Assembly (NCBI RefSeq): GCF_030813715.1
Contig: NZ_JAUSUZ010000001.1
Location: forward strand, 6,572,001 to 6,636,000
From: Catenuloplanes indicus
GTDB lineage: Bacteria; Actinomycetota; Actinomycetes; Mycobacteriales; Micromonosporaceae
Direction: 5' to 3'
Length of the DNA: 64,000 bases
Part shown: positions 43,441-52,412 of the stretch, in pieces
How positions within the stretch are numbered: the stretch's first letter is position 1
How the letters are laid out: each line of letters begins with the position of its first letter
Made by a program: the position numbers and the translations under genes
The notes under the pieces: model-generated
Told to the model about the DNA's origin: nothing
The model's database searches: none
The model's input: only the letters and a program-made list of their open reading frames with translations

Positions 43441-46400
43441 TTACTCGGGGACCTGGACCGTGATCGGCTCGCCGTCGCCGAGGTGGAGGAGGGCTCGGCC
43501 GGGACGGATCGGCTGGCCGACCGAGGTGCGCTGGAGGCGGAGGCCGATCAAGTCGCCGTCGGTGCGGCTCTGTGGGGAGAGCAGTGCGCCGCGGCGGCTG
43601 CGGCGGGCGTCGACCAGCCAGCCGCTGAAGCCGACGCTCAGGTCCTCCGGGTCGCCCGCGTAGATCAGCGCGAGCCGGCGGGCCTCGCCGTTGCGGATCA
43701 CGTCGCGCAGCTCGGCCGAGGCGGCGGCGTCGCGGAGCGCGGCGGCGTCGTCGACGACCAGCAGCGCGCGGCCGGTGACCTGTGCCAGCGCCGTGGTCAG
43801 CTCCTCGGACGTGACGTCGCCGCCGGTGAAGACCGCTATCACGCCGGGGTGTCCAGCCAGGTCGCGGACCGGGGACGTGCGCGGTGCCAGCACGATCACC
43901 TGCTGGCCGGCGTCCAGTGCGGACCGGGCCATTGCCACCAGCATGGTGCTGCGGCCGGACTTCGCCGGGCCGCCGACCGCGAACGACGGCACGCCGGACG
44001 CCAGATCCGGGCCGAACGCGGTCAGCTCCTCACCGCCGACCCCGGCCAGCACCCATCCGGCCCCCGGATCAGCGCCGCTCCCGGTGCCCGTGCCGGCCCG
44101 CGGCAGGCGTGCGGCCTGGTCGTACGGGATCTGGCTGGGTACCTCGCCGAGCCGGAACGCGCGCCGGGACTGCGGGACGTCCGCGTCGCGGCCGGCGGCC
44201 CGACGGCCGATCTCGGTCAACGCGGCCGCCTGGGCCGCGCCGCTCGGGTCCGGGGCCAGCAGCGCTACCTGCACCTCGATGCCCGTCTCGGCGCGGAACG
44301 CGCGACCCGGCGCGGTGTTCTCCGGCAGGTTGCGCGGGTGCAGGCCGATCATGGCGAGGTCGCCGCGGTCGGCCAGCCGGAACGCCAGCTTGTCCTCGGT
44401 GAGCGTGGCGATCCGGCCGCTGAGCACGGACCGGTCGCCGGTGATCACCACGTGCACGCCGACGCTGGCGCCCTCGCGCAGGAACGTGAAGATCTGATCG
44501 GTCAGCGTGCCCGCGTCCAGTTCGCCGAGCGAGCTGAGGAAGCCCTCCCAGCGGTCCAGCAGCAGCACGATGTGCGAGAGCGGCTCAGCCGAGGCGCGGC
44601 GCTGCTCCGTCACGTCCGCGAAGCCGCCCACGGCCAGTACGGCCTGGCGGCGGCGGATCTCCTCGCCGAGGCGGCCGATCAGCCGGACCGCGCGTTCCAC
44701 CTCGGTGCGTTGCACCACCGCGCCGGTGTGCGGCAGGTGCGCCATCGGCAGCAGCGCGCCGTTGCCGCAGTCCAGGCCGTAGAGGTGCACGTCGGCGGCG
44801 GAGTGCGTGCGGGCCAGCGCGCCGGCAAGCGTGCGCAGCAGCTGTGACCGGCCGGTGCGCGGCGCGCCGGCCACGATCAGGTGGCCGAACGTGTCCAGGC
44901 GCAGCGCCGCGGTCCGCTGTTGCTGCTGCTTGGGCAGGTCCTCGACGCCGTACGGGACCGTGCCCGGCTCCGCGGTCAGCGCTTCCAGCAGCACCGACTC
45001 CGGCAGCGGCGCCAGCCACGGGCTGTGCTGCTCCGGTACACCGGCCAGCCGCGCCGCGCCGCGCAGCGCCTCGACCAGCACCTGCAGGTCGGTGACCTCG
45101 TCCTGCACCGCGGTGTTCCGGGCGGCCGGTGCGGTCTCGATCGGCCGGGCCAGGTCGGCCCAGTCCAGCACGCGCATCTCCGGCGGCGGGACCGTGTTCG
45201 CGGCGGTGCCGTCCGTGCCGGGGCGGCGCCCGCCGACCCGTCCGGCCTGGAACGGCACCAGCGAGGCGTGGCCGAGCCGGACGTACGCCCGGCCGGGTGT
45301 GCTCTTCGCGATCCGGGCCGCGTCCGGCGCGTTCAGCACGTCCTGGCTCTCGGCCGCGTCGGTGACCCGCAGCGCGATCCGCAGGTTCGTGTTCGCCCGG
45401 ATCTCCGGTGACACCACGCCGCTCGGCCGCTGCGTGGCCAGCAGCAGGTGGATGCCGAGCGACCGGCCCCGCTGGGCCACGTTGACCAGGCCGGTGACGA
45501 AGTCGGGCAACTCGCGGGCCATCGACGCGAACTCGTCGATCACGATCAACAGCCGCGGGAGTACGCCGCCGGCGCGCGTGTAGTCCTCGATGTCCTTGGC
45601 GCCGGCCGCGGCCAGGATGTGCTCGCGGCGGCGCAGCTCCGCGGAGAGCGACTCCAGCGCACGGCGGACCAGGTGCTCGTCCAGGTCGGTGACCATGCCG
45701 ACGGTGTGCGGCAGCCGCACGCAGTCCCCGAACGCGCTGCCGCCCTTGTAGTCGACCAGCACGAACGTCATCGCGTCCGGCCGGTTCGCCATGGCCAGCG
45801 ACGCCACGATGGTCTGCAGCAGCTCGGACTTGCCGGAGCCGGTGGTGCCGGCGATCAGGCCGTGCGGGCCGTCCCGGCGCAGGTCGATCTCGAACGCGCC
45901 GTCGAACGACTCGCCGACCACGGCCGCGGTGCTCGCGCCGCGCAGCGCCCAGCGGGCCACGATGTCGTCCGGCCGCGGCGGGTCCAGCGAGAGTACGTCC
46001 AGCAGCCGGCTCGCGCCGGGCAGCGCCGCGTCCTCCTCGTCGTCGCTGACGTCCCGGATCGGGGCCAGTGGCCGGGCGACCGCGGCGCACCAGGCCGGGG
46101 AGACGAAGTCCGGCCGCACGCCGAACAGCTCCTCCGCGCCGGTCCGCAAGATCCGCAGCGTGCCGCCCTCGACCACGGCCACGGCCTGGCACTCGGCCGG
46201 GAGCAGCCGCTCGTCCGCGTCCAGGCAGATCGCGTACACGCCGACCGCCGGGCCCTCGCGGAGCAGCTGGATCACGCCGGGCAGCGAGCGCAGCCGCCGC
46301 GAACCGTCCAGCACGACCAGCATGTCCGGCTCGCGGAAGCCGGCCTCGCCGGTCTCCTTGCGCACCACCAGCCGCGCCTCGATCAACTCCAGCAGGCTCG

Positions 46401-47790
46401 CCACCCGGCGGCCGACCGACTCCGCGTCCAGGCCGATCAGCACGGCCGGTGCGGACGGGCCGCCCGGCCGGGTGTGCGGCAGCCAGCGGATCCAGTCCCA
46501 GCTGTCCCGGCCGGCCGCGTCGGTGAGCACGGTGATCTGCACGTCGGCCGGGCTGTGCAGGACCGAGGTCTGCACCACGGCCCAGCGGCCGAGCGCGCGG
46601 GCGGTGTCACCCGGGCCGGCGAAGCCGATCACGCCGTGCTCGCGCAACGGCATGGTGACCGGTACGTCCGGGATGGACCAGTGCACCGTACGCCGGTGGT
46701 CGTCCTGTTCCGGGTCGTCGAGCGCCACCTCCGCGGGCTGGTCCCCGGTGCCGGCGCGGATCAGCAGGTGGTCGGTGTCCCGGCGGCGCCGCTCCCAGAG
46801 CCGCCGCCGCGGCCCGGTGGCGATCACCGCGATCAGGCCCGGGTCGGGCGCGGCCGTACGCCGGTCCGTCTTCTCGATCTCCAGCGCCGCGCGGGCGTCA
46901 CGTTCGATCCGGTCCCTGGTCTCGACGTACTCGCGGCGCAGGTCGCCGAACGTCCGCTTGCCCTGCCGGCGGGTCCAGAGGTGGTTCGCGACCAGCGAGA
47001 CCGGGCTGAGGAACGCCAGCAGCAGCATGGTCCGGTTGCCGGTGAGCAGCATCAGCGCGAGCGCGCCGATCAGCGGGACCAGCGCGATCAGCCACGGCAG
47101 CGGGTTGCGCGGCGGCTCCTTCGGCGGCGCGGGCAGCCGGAACCTGGTCTGCCGGCGCGGCGCGCGGATCCGCGGCGGGCGGTTGTAGTCCAGTCCGGCC
47201 TTGTCCGCGGACGGGGCCAGCGCGGCGTCCGGCCGGGTGTATTCGGCCAGCTCCAGCACGCTGTCGCCGACGTGCAGCAGCCGGCCCGGCTCCCACGCGA
47301 CCGGCTCGGTCACCTCGTCGCCGTCCAGCCGGACCGGGGTGCCGCCGGCCGGCGCGACCCGACAGCGGGCCTGGACGTCCACGCTGACCGTGACCGCGGC
47401 GGGCGGCAGCGAGGGATCCGCGACCGGCACCCAGCAGCCCGGGTCGCGGCCGATGTCGCCGCTGCCGGCGCCGAGCCGGACGAACATGCCGGCCGCCGGT
47501 CCACCGGCGACCCGTACCTCAAGCAGGCCGGTCTGCTCCGGTGGCGGGCCGGCGGGCGCGCCGAGGCCGAGCACGGTGCCGTCCCGGAGACCGGACTCCG
47601 CGACCGTGGCGGCCGGGTGCAGCGGGCGGCCGTCGGCGAAGAGCGGAAGGTCGCCGCGCATGCGTGCGTCGCGCATCAGACGTTGCGCAGCGTAACCAAC
47701 GGAGGCGACGGTTGCCTGTCCGTCGACGGTCAGAGACACGTGTGCTGCGTCGTTGTTCACAGCATCGACGACGGTGAGTATAAGCTGCAC
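43441..47790 (-). CDS. eccC: EccC/EssC-type type VII secretion ATPase with ubiquitin-like and FHA domains
   Basis: A 1449-residue membrane motor. A ubiquitin-like N-terminus (about 1-80) and an FHA-like domain (about 90-190) precede two transmembrane helices (about 230-275). Three FtsK-like ATPase modules follow: Walker A GTTGSGKS (K654), GAPRTGRS (R981) and AKSGRST (R1280). Only the first keeps the lysine, as is common for the regulatory modules 2 and 3. FHA at the front recalls EssC of Firmicutes. GTG 47790 has GGAGG 5 nt upstream. It should export the WXG100 and toxin proteins encoded alongside. Confidence 0.9.
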   Translation of the reverse strand: MQLILTVVDAVNNDAAHVSLTVDGQATVASVGYAAQRLMRDARMRGDLPLFADGRPLHPAATVAESGLRDGTVLGLGAPAGPPPEQTGLLEVRVAGGPAAGMFVRLGAGSGDIGRDPGCWVPVADPSLPPAAVTVSVDVQARCRVAPAGGTPVRLDGDEVTEPVAWEPGRLLHVGDSVLELAEYTRPDAALAPSADKAGLDYNRPPRIRAPRRQTRFRLPAPPKEPPRNPLPWLIALVPLIGALALMLLTGNRTMLLLAFLSPVSLVANHLWTRRQGKRTFGDLRREYVETRDRIERDARAALEIEKTDRRTAAPDPGLIAVIATGPRRRLWERRRRDTDHLLIRAGTGDQPAEVALDDPEQDDHRRTVHWSIPDVPVTMPLREHGVIGFAGPGDTARALGRWAVVQTSVLHSPADVQITVLTDAAGRDSWDWIRWLPHTRPGGPSAPAVLIGLDAESVGRRVASLLELIEARLVVRKETGEAGFREPDMLVVLDGSRRLRSLPGVIQLLREGPAVGVYAICLDADERLLPAECQAVAVVEGGTLRILRTGAEELFGVRPDFVSPAWCAAVARPLAPIRDVSDDEEDAALPGASRLLDVLSLDPPRPDDIVARWALRGASTAAVVGESFDGAFEIDLRRDGPHGLIAGTTGSGKSELLQTIVASLAMANRPDAMTFVLVDYKGGSAFGDCVRLPHTVGMVTDLDEHLVRRALESLSAELRRREHILAAAGAKDIEDYTRAGGVLPRLLIVIDEFASMARELPDFVTGLVNVAQRGRSLGIHLLLATQRPSGVVSPEIRANTNLRIALRVTDAAESQDVLNAPDAARIAKSTPGRAYVRLGHASLVPFQAGRVGGRRPGTDGTAANTVPPPEMRVLDWADLARPIETAPAARNTAVQDEVTDLQVLVEALRGAARLAGVPEQHSPWLAPLPESVLLEALTAEPGTVPYGVEDLPKQQQQRTAALRLDTFGHLIVAGAPRTGRSQLLRTLAGALARTHSAADVHLYGLDCGNGALLPMAHLPHTGAVVQRTEVERAVRLIGRLGEEIRRRQAVLAVGGFADVTEQRRASAEPLSHIVLLLDRWEGFLSSLGELDAGTLTDQIFTFLREGASVGVHVVITGDRSVLSGRIATLTEDKLAFRLADRGDLAMIGLHPRNLPENTAPGRAFRAETGIEVQVALLAPDPSGAAQAAALTEIGRRAAGRDADVPQSRRAFRLGEVPSQIPYDQAARLPRAGTGTGSGADPGAGWVLAGVGGEELTAFGPDLASGVPSFAVGGPAKSGRSTMLVAMARSALDAGQQVIVLAPRTSPVRDLAGHPGVIAVFTGGDVTSEELTTALAQVTGRALLVVDDAAALRDAAASAELRDVIRNGEARRLALIYAGDPEDLSVGFSGWLVDARRSRRGALLSPQSRTDGDLIGLRLQRTSVGQPIRPGRALLHLGDGEPITVQVPE

Positions 47791-47940
47791 TGTGCCTCCG
47801 AGCGGGGATTTTTCGCACGGGTTTCGGCCCCGCGACGGTGCCATTCAATGTTGAGCGGGACGCGTGGATGGTGGGCACACGTTATCGCACCGCGTAAGGT
47901 GTCCGTGTTTTCAGTGATCTTCGCGCGAGGAAGTGGACCG

Positions 47941-49593
47941 ATGTCCCGTCACCCTGTCCGGCGAGTCAGCACCGTGCTGCTGCCGCTGCTGCTCGCCGTC
48001 ACGGTGGCCGGTCCGGCGCTCGCGGCTCCCGCGCCGGCGGTCCCGGTCGTCGCGGCCACCGCGTCTCCGTCCGTCGAGGACCGTGACCTGCTGAAGTGGT
48101 ACCAGGTGCAGCCGAGCTTCAACGGTGAGCCGGAGTTCCTGCACGCGATCGCGGAGCGGCTGCTCGGCGACGGCAACCGGTACACCGAGATCTTCGAGCT
48201 GAACAAGGGCCGGGTGCAGGCGGACGGCACGGCGCTGGAGAAGCCGGAGGTGCTCGCGCCGGGCTGGGTGCTGTTCCTGCCGGCCGACGCGAACGGCGAC
48301 GGCGTCGAGACCGGCCAGCTCTGGTACCGGGTGCAGGACAGCTTCAACGGCGAACCGGAGTTCCTGCACGCGATCGCGGAGCGGCTGCTCGGCGACGGCA
48401 ACCGGTACACCGAGATCTTCGAGCTGAACAGGGGCCGTACCCAGCCGGACGGCACCGCGATGGAGGCGCCGGAGCGGGTCGCGCCCGGGTGGATCCTGGC
48501 GCTGCCCGCGGACGCGAAGGGCGAGGGGATCGGTGCGGGCCCGATGCCGGTGGGCGCGGCGGTGCCGTCCGCACCGGCCGGCACGGCCGCGGTGCAGGTC
48601 CCGGCCGCGGCGCCGACCGGTGGCTTCCCGGTGCTGCTCGTCGTGCTGATCGTGCTCACGGTCCTGCTCGTGGTGGGCGCGATCGTGGGCTTCCTGTTGT
48701 TCCGCAAGCGTGGTGCCGCGCCTGGCCCGGCCTCGGGCCGAACGGTCCACGGCGCCGGTAACGCCGGTGCCGGTAAGGCCGCTTTCGGCAGGGCCGCGAA
48801 GGGGCGACCGGACGTCGCGCCACCGGCCCGTACGTTCGACACCGCCGCCTCCTGGACCATCGACCGCGCGCTCAGCGTGCTGGTCGCGGCCGCCGGTGCG
48901 GCCGGTCGCCCGGTCCCGCCGGTCTACGGCGTCTCGCTGGACGAGCACCACATGTCGCTGCGCCTGGCCGCGCCGGACGTGGACACGGTGGAGCCGTGGG
49001 AGCCGGCCGAGAACGGCCGCGTCTGGCGGGCGCAGCTGCGCGACCTGCAGGCGCTGCCCGCGGTCACCGTCGGCAGCCCGACGCCGCGCCTGGTCACGCT
49101 CGGCACCGCGGGCGGCACCCGCGAGCTGATCGACCTCGGCCAGGCCACCGGCGTCATCAGCATCACCGGCGACGCCGCGGCCTCGCGCGCGCTGATCGGC
49201 GCGTGGGCGGAGGAGCTGACCGGCAGCCCGTGGTCCGGCACCGTACGCGTGGTCGCCGGTGACATTCGCCCGCACCTGGACGGCGGCGAGCGGCTGATGT
49301 CGCTGGGCAGCGTCCGGGACGCGATCACCGCGGCCGAGGGCGACCGTTCCGCGGACGCGTTCGCGCTGCGCGGCAACCCGTCCGGCGAGGGACCCGGCGT
49401 GCTCATCCTCGGCTCCGTGCCCGGCGCGAAGGACCTGGAGCGGGTGCAGGCGCTGCTCACCGGCCCGCACGCCACCTGGGTCGCGGTCGTGCTCGGCCAG
49501 ACCCGCTACGACCGGTGGCGCTTCACCGTCGCGGCCGACGGCCGGCTGGACGCGGGTGCGCTCGGCCTCACGGTCTACACGAAGGGGCGCTGA
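47941..49593 (+). CDS. LysM-like repeat membrane protein of the T7SS locus
   Basis: A 550-residue protein with a signal peptide (1-29) and two near-identical LysM-like repeats (about 54-115 and 129-190; 'PEFLHAIAERLLGDGNRYTE'). A Pro/Ala linker leads to a transmembrane helix (about 224-250). A cytoplasmic region of about 300 residues ends in an alpha/beta domain with no nucleotide motif. The repeats may bind peptidoglycan while the inside contacts the ATPase. It is divergent from eccC with 150 bp between, implying shared regulation. Function inferred from architecture. Confidence 0.78.
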   Translation: MSRHPVRRVSTVLLPLLLAVTVAGPALAAPAPAVPVVAATASPSVEDRDLLKWYQVQPSFNGEPEFLHAIAERLLGDGNRYTEIFELNKGRVQADGTALEKPEVLAPGWVLFLPADANGDGVETGQLWYRVQDSFNGEPEFLHAIAERLLGDGNRYTEIFELNRGRTQPDGTAMEAPERVAPGWILALPADAKGEGIGAGPMPVGAAVPSAPAGTAAVQVPAAAPTGGFPVLLVVLIVLTVLLVVGAIVGFLLFRKRGAAPGPASGRTVHGAGNAGAGKAAFGRAAKGRPDVAPPARTFDTAASWTIDRALSVLVAAAGAAGRPVPPVYGVSLDEHHMSLRLAAPDVDTVEPWEPAENGRVWRAQLRDLQALPAVTVGSPTPRLVTLGTAGGTRELIDLGQATGVISITGDAAASRALIGAWAEELTGSPWSGTVRVVAGDIRPHLDGGERLMSLGSVRDAITAAEGDRSADAFALRGNPSGEGPGVLILGSVPGAKDLERVQALLTGPHATWVAVVLGQTRYDRWRFTVAADGRLDAGALGLTVYTKGR

Positions 49594-49596
49594 TTT

Positions 49597-49620
49597 TCCG
49601 CCGGACCGCCGTCCGGTGGA
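49597..49620 (+). terminator. Hairpin after LysM-repeat gene
   Basis: A 10-bp stem (49597-49606 with 49611-49620, one wobble) and a 4-nt loop, directly after the stop. Confidence 0.6.
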
Positions 49621-49716
49621 CGTGATGAGGGGCACGCACCGAAGTTCGCGCTGAGCAATAGGTCAGTAACAGCAGCGTGCGACGCTGAGGTCTCGGCGGA
49701 AAGGAGCTGAGGCGTC

Positions 49717-50715
49717 GTGGGGCTGTGGCGAATCAGGGCGACGGTGGACGACCGTCCGGGCTACCTGTCCGTGCTCACCGCGAGCCTGGCGCTGAAGGCG
49801 GTGAACATCCTGGCCGTCCAGGTGCACACCACCGAGGGCGGCGCGGTGGACGACTTCCTGGTCGACGCGCCCGACGCGATGACCGAGCGCGACCTGCTCG
49901 CCGCCGTCGAGAAGGGCCGCGGCCGGGATCCTTGGATCGCACCGGCCGAGCCGCAGGCGCTGGCGGACGCACCGACCAGCGCGCTCGGTCTCGCGGCCCG
50001 GCTGGTCCGCGACCCGGACTCGCTGGGCGACGCGCTCGGCGGCATGCTCGGCGCCACCGAGGTCACCTGGCGGGCGGAGCTGCCGCGCACCACGCCGCCG
50101 ACCCGGTTCGGGCTGGCCCGCTCCGCGATGCGGCTGGCCGACCCGGCCGGTGGCGTCTACGAGATCGTCCGGACCGAGCCGGCGTTCACGCCCGCGGAGT
50201 ACGCGCGGGCGCAGGCGCTGGTCGAGGTGGCGGCCGCCGCGCTCCGCGCCGCCGAAGAGCCGGTCACGCTGCTGCTCCCGGACGGCGACGAGATCACGAT
50301 CCGCCCGGCCCAGAGCGAGGATCTTCCCGCGGTACGGCGGATGCGCGCCTGCCGGCTGACCGCCGGACCGTCCCGGGTGCACCGGCTGATCCCGCACGGC
50401 ATGGTCGCGCTCGCCGGCGAGCGGGTGATCGGCCTGGCCGGTCTGGTGCCGGAGGGCGACATAGCCGAGGTGGGCCTGCTGGTCGACGACGCCTGGCGCG
50501 GGCGCGGCATCGGCGCCACGCTGCTCCGCCGGCTGCTCGCGATGGCCGGACGCGCCGGGCTGGCCGCGCTGGTCGTGCACGTGCGGGCGCGCGAGGAGGC
50601 GATGCTCTCCACGCTGGAAAGCCTCGGCCCGGCCTCCGCGCTGGAGCGCGACGCCGGCCTGGTCACGGTCACCCTTCCGATCACCCCGACCCGGGCGGCC
50701 TCACCGGCGTCCTAG
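49717..50715 (+). CDS. ACT-GNAT fusion protein
   Basis: A 332-residue two-domain protein. The N-terminal ACT domain ('LWRIRATVDDRPGYLSVLTA', 'VNILAVQVHTTEGGAVDDF') should bind an amino acid. The C-terminal GNAT acetyltransferase (about 190-332) has the acetyl-CoA loop WRGRGIGATLL. This suggests an acetyltransferase controlled by amino-acid level. GTG 49717 has GAGG 4 nt and AAGGAG 10 nt upstream. The ACT part is akin to the gene at 37683. Confidence 0.8.
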   Translation: MGLWRIRATVDDRPGYLSVLTASLALKAVNILAVQVHTTEGGAVDDFLVDAPDAMTERDLLAAVEKGRGRDPWIAPAEPQALADAPTSALGLAARLVRDPDSLGDALGGMLGATEVTWRAELPRTTPPTRFGLARSAMRLADPAGGVYEIVRTEPAFTPAEYARAQALVEVAAAALRAAEEPVTLLLPDGDEITIRPAQSEDLPAVRRMRACRLTAGPSRVHRLIPHGMVALAGERVIGLAGLVPEGDIAEVGLLVDDAWRGRGIGATLLRRLLAMAGRAGLAALVVHVRAREEAMLSTLESLGPASALERDAGLVTVTLPITPTRAASPAS

Positions 50716-51107
50716 CCGGCGGTGCCGCGGCGCAGCCGCGTGATCTTCGCTCAGCTGCCGGTCCGTGGCCGCAAGCCCTCCACCGTCATCGCTTTGCTCT
50801 GCTTACCTGACCACCCGCCCTACCCAAGCACCGACATGTCCCTTGCACCCCCTCACCCCCCAGGCAGCCAGTCGATATACCTCGCAACCGGATTCGGCGC
50901 GAAGGCGCGACCCGGCCCGGAGGCGCGACCCGGCCTGGTACGGGCGCGCGCCGGGCACCACACGAACGCGCGAAGCGCAGCGTCGGGCCGCACTGCGCGA
51001 CGCTGCGCGGTGGCTGCTTCGGAGCGTGCGTGAGGCCCGCGTCCGAAATGTCGGCATATCTCGCGCCGTCTTCGAGTGTCCGTGTTCGCGGGAATCCCGC
51101 CTGCCCG

Positions 51108-51190
51108 GCTGAGCGATCAATCAGTGGTGCAGAAAGGAGGTCAACTTCGATGTTTGATCTCCTTTTCGCTCCACTGATTGATCACTCAGC
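51108..51190. repeat. 83-nt imperfect palindrome
   Basis: Arms of 38-39 nt (51108-51145 and 51152-51190) pair with about six differences around a 6-nt loop. Both arms begin from GCTGAG-x-GATCAATCAGTGG and carry AAAGGAG near the loop. It could be a MITE or a structured RNA; no T-run follows. Confidence 0.75.
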
Positions 51191-51647
51191 GCTGGCGATG
51201 CCGCCTTCGGGCCGGCCCGGCGGAGAGCCGCCGGGCGCCTCGCCCCGGATATGGCGATATTTCGGGCGTGGGGTACGGGCGGCCGCCGGCTCGGTCGTGC
51301 GGTGCGAGATGTGCACGCCGGTGCCGGCTGCTTCGATTCGCGCGAAGCGGCCACCACCACATCTGGATCTTCGATCCCCCACGGATGGAAGATCGCCCCG
51401 GGCATCGGCCCACCCGCGGCGGCGAGCGAATCACGAGCACCACGACCTGCACCGCCGGCATCAATGCGAGACCAGCGGCGCACGAAACACCCGCATCACG
51501 GCCGCGTTGGTTCGGGACCGGTGGCGTGCGAAGCGCGCGCGACCACCGAGAGTGCGGGCATGCGCTGCGGGCATCGGTCCGGGACTGATCGCATGCGAAG
51601 CACGCGACCAGGGGTCAGCGTGGGTGTGCGCTGCCGGTGTTGAGACA

Positions 51648-51685
51648 GGACCGGCAGGCAGGAGCGCCAGCGACGACCGGTACCC
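51648..51685 (-). repeat. Dispersed repeat R, copy 4, 3' half (inverted)
   Basis: On the minus strand GGGTACCGGTCGTCGCTGGC followed by GCTCCTGCCTGC. It is joined to its other half across the MITE at 51686-51851. Confidence 0.75.
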
Positions 51686-51851
51686 CTGCCACTCAACTTA
51701 AGTTGATCACGGGTCCTGACCTGGGTTTGACCACGTACACCACCGCGTCCGCTCCCTGCCCGCCGCACCGCACGGGACGGCATCTGCGCCGGCCAGGGAC
51801 TCGCTGCCCCACCAGGTCCGCGTCGAGATCAAAATAAGCTGAGTGGCGTTG
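51686..51851. mobile_element. 166-bp MITE-like element with IS-type ends
   Basis: The right end read inward (minus strand) begins CAACGCCACTCAGCTTATTT, close to the IS4-element terminal repeat. The left end has TGCCACTCAACTTAAGTTGATC-like sequence. It is flanked by GACCGGTACCC (51675-51685) and GACCGGTGCCC (51852-51862), an 11-bp duplication with one change. It carries no gene, so it was probably moved by a related transposase. Confidence 0.78.
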
Positions 51852-51906
51852 GACCGGTGCCCGCGGGAGCACGCGGAACTCCGCCACGCCGGAAGCGGGA
51901 AGATCG
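51852..51906 (-). repeat. Dispersed repeat R, copy 4, 5' half (inverted)
   Basis: On the minus strand GATCTTCCCGCTTCCGGCG through GCTCCCGCGGGCACCGGTC, as at 10791-10844. Confidence 0.8.
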
Positions 51907-52208
51907 ATTTCGATTTCCGGCTCTTCGTAACGCGTTACATGGGTGAGGGGACGGATGCGCCCACATCCGTCCCCTCGGTGTCCTCCACTACGCGTAGTCG
52001 CGCGCGGCTCCACGGACAGGAGCGAGTGTAATGCGTTCGGGCAAGGAATCGTGCCCGCCGATCGGCCGAACGGCGTGGCAGGGCTCACGGCGTAGTCCGG
52101 CCGCCGTCATACCGGCGGCACTCGACGGCGTGCGTCGAACATCGGTTTGACCAGCGTGCGGCCGGGTAGGGGTACAGGCGTTCGAGAAGATCGCGGAAGG
52201 GGCCCGGC

Positions 52209-52412
52209 ATGACCGACCAGCAGCAGAATTCGGCGCAGAAGGACCCGGCGGACTGGACCACCGGTGACGAGCCGGCGACCGGACCGCAGGAGTCCTACCT
52301 GCACACGCTGGCGAACGAGGCCGGCGAGCCGGCGCCCGAGGGCCTGACCAAGGCGGAGGCGTCGCAGCGGATCGACGAGCTGCAGCAGAAGACCGGGCGC
52401 GGCGTCAGCTGA
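52209..52412 (+). CDS. DUF3072 small protein
   Basis: A 67-residue hydrophilic protein ('DPADWTTGDEPATGPQESYL', 'GLTKAEASQRIDELQQKTGR') of the DUF3072 type, function unknown. GGAAGGGG lies about 6 nt before ATG 52209. Its 3' end overlaps the convergent acetyltransferase by 8 bp. Confidence 0.8.
   Translation: MTDQQQNSAQKDPADWTTGDEPATGPQESYLHTLANEAGEPAPEGLTKAEASQRIDELQQKTGRGVS

Larger units (their letters stand above)
50716..52208. other. 1.5-kb gene-poor, repeat-rich region
   Basis: No convincing gene on either strand: open frames lack ribosome-binding sites and family-like sequence. It holds short direct repeats near 50900 (GGCGCGACCCGGCC twice), an 83-nt palindrome (51108-51190), dispersed repeat R copy 4 and a MITE-like insertion. 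Confidence 0.6.

Noticed and set aside
45448..47940. N-terminal extension of the LysM-protein frame through the eccC gene
   Set aside because: A signal peptide begins at ATG 47941; upstream sequence is antisense to eccC.
51121..51588. Several overlapping short open frames around 51.1-51.6 kb
   Set aside because: No ribosome-binding site or family-like sequence; they cross the palindrome and repeats.
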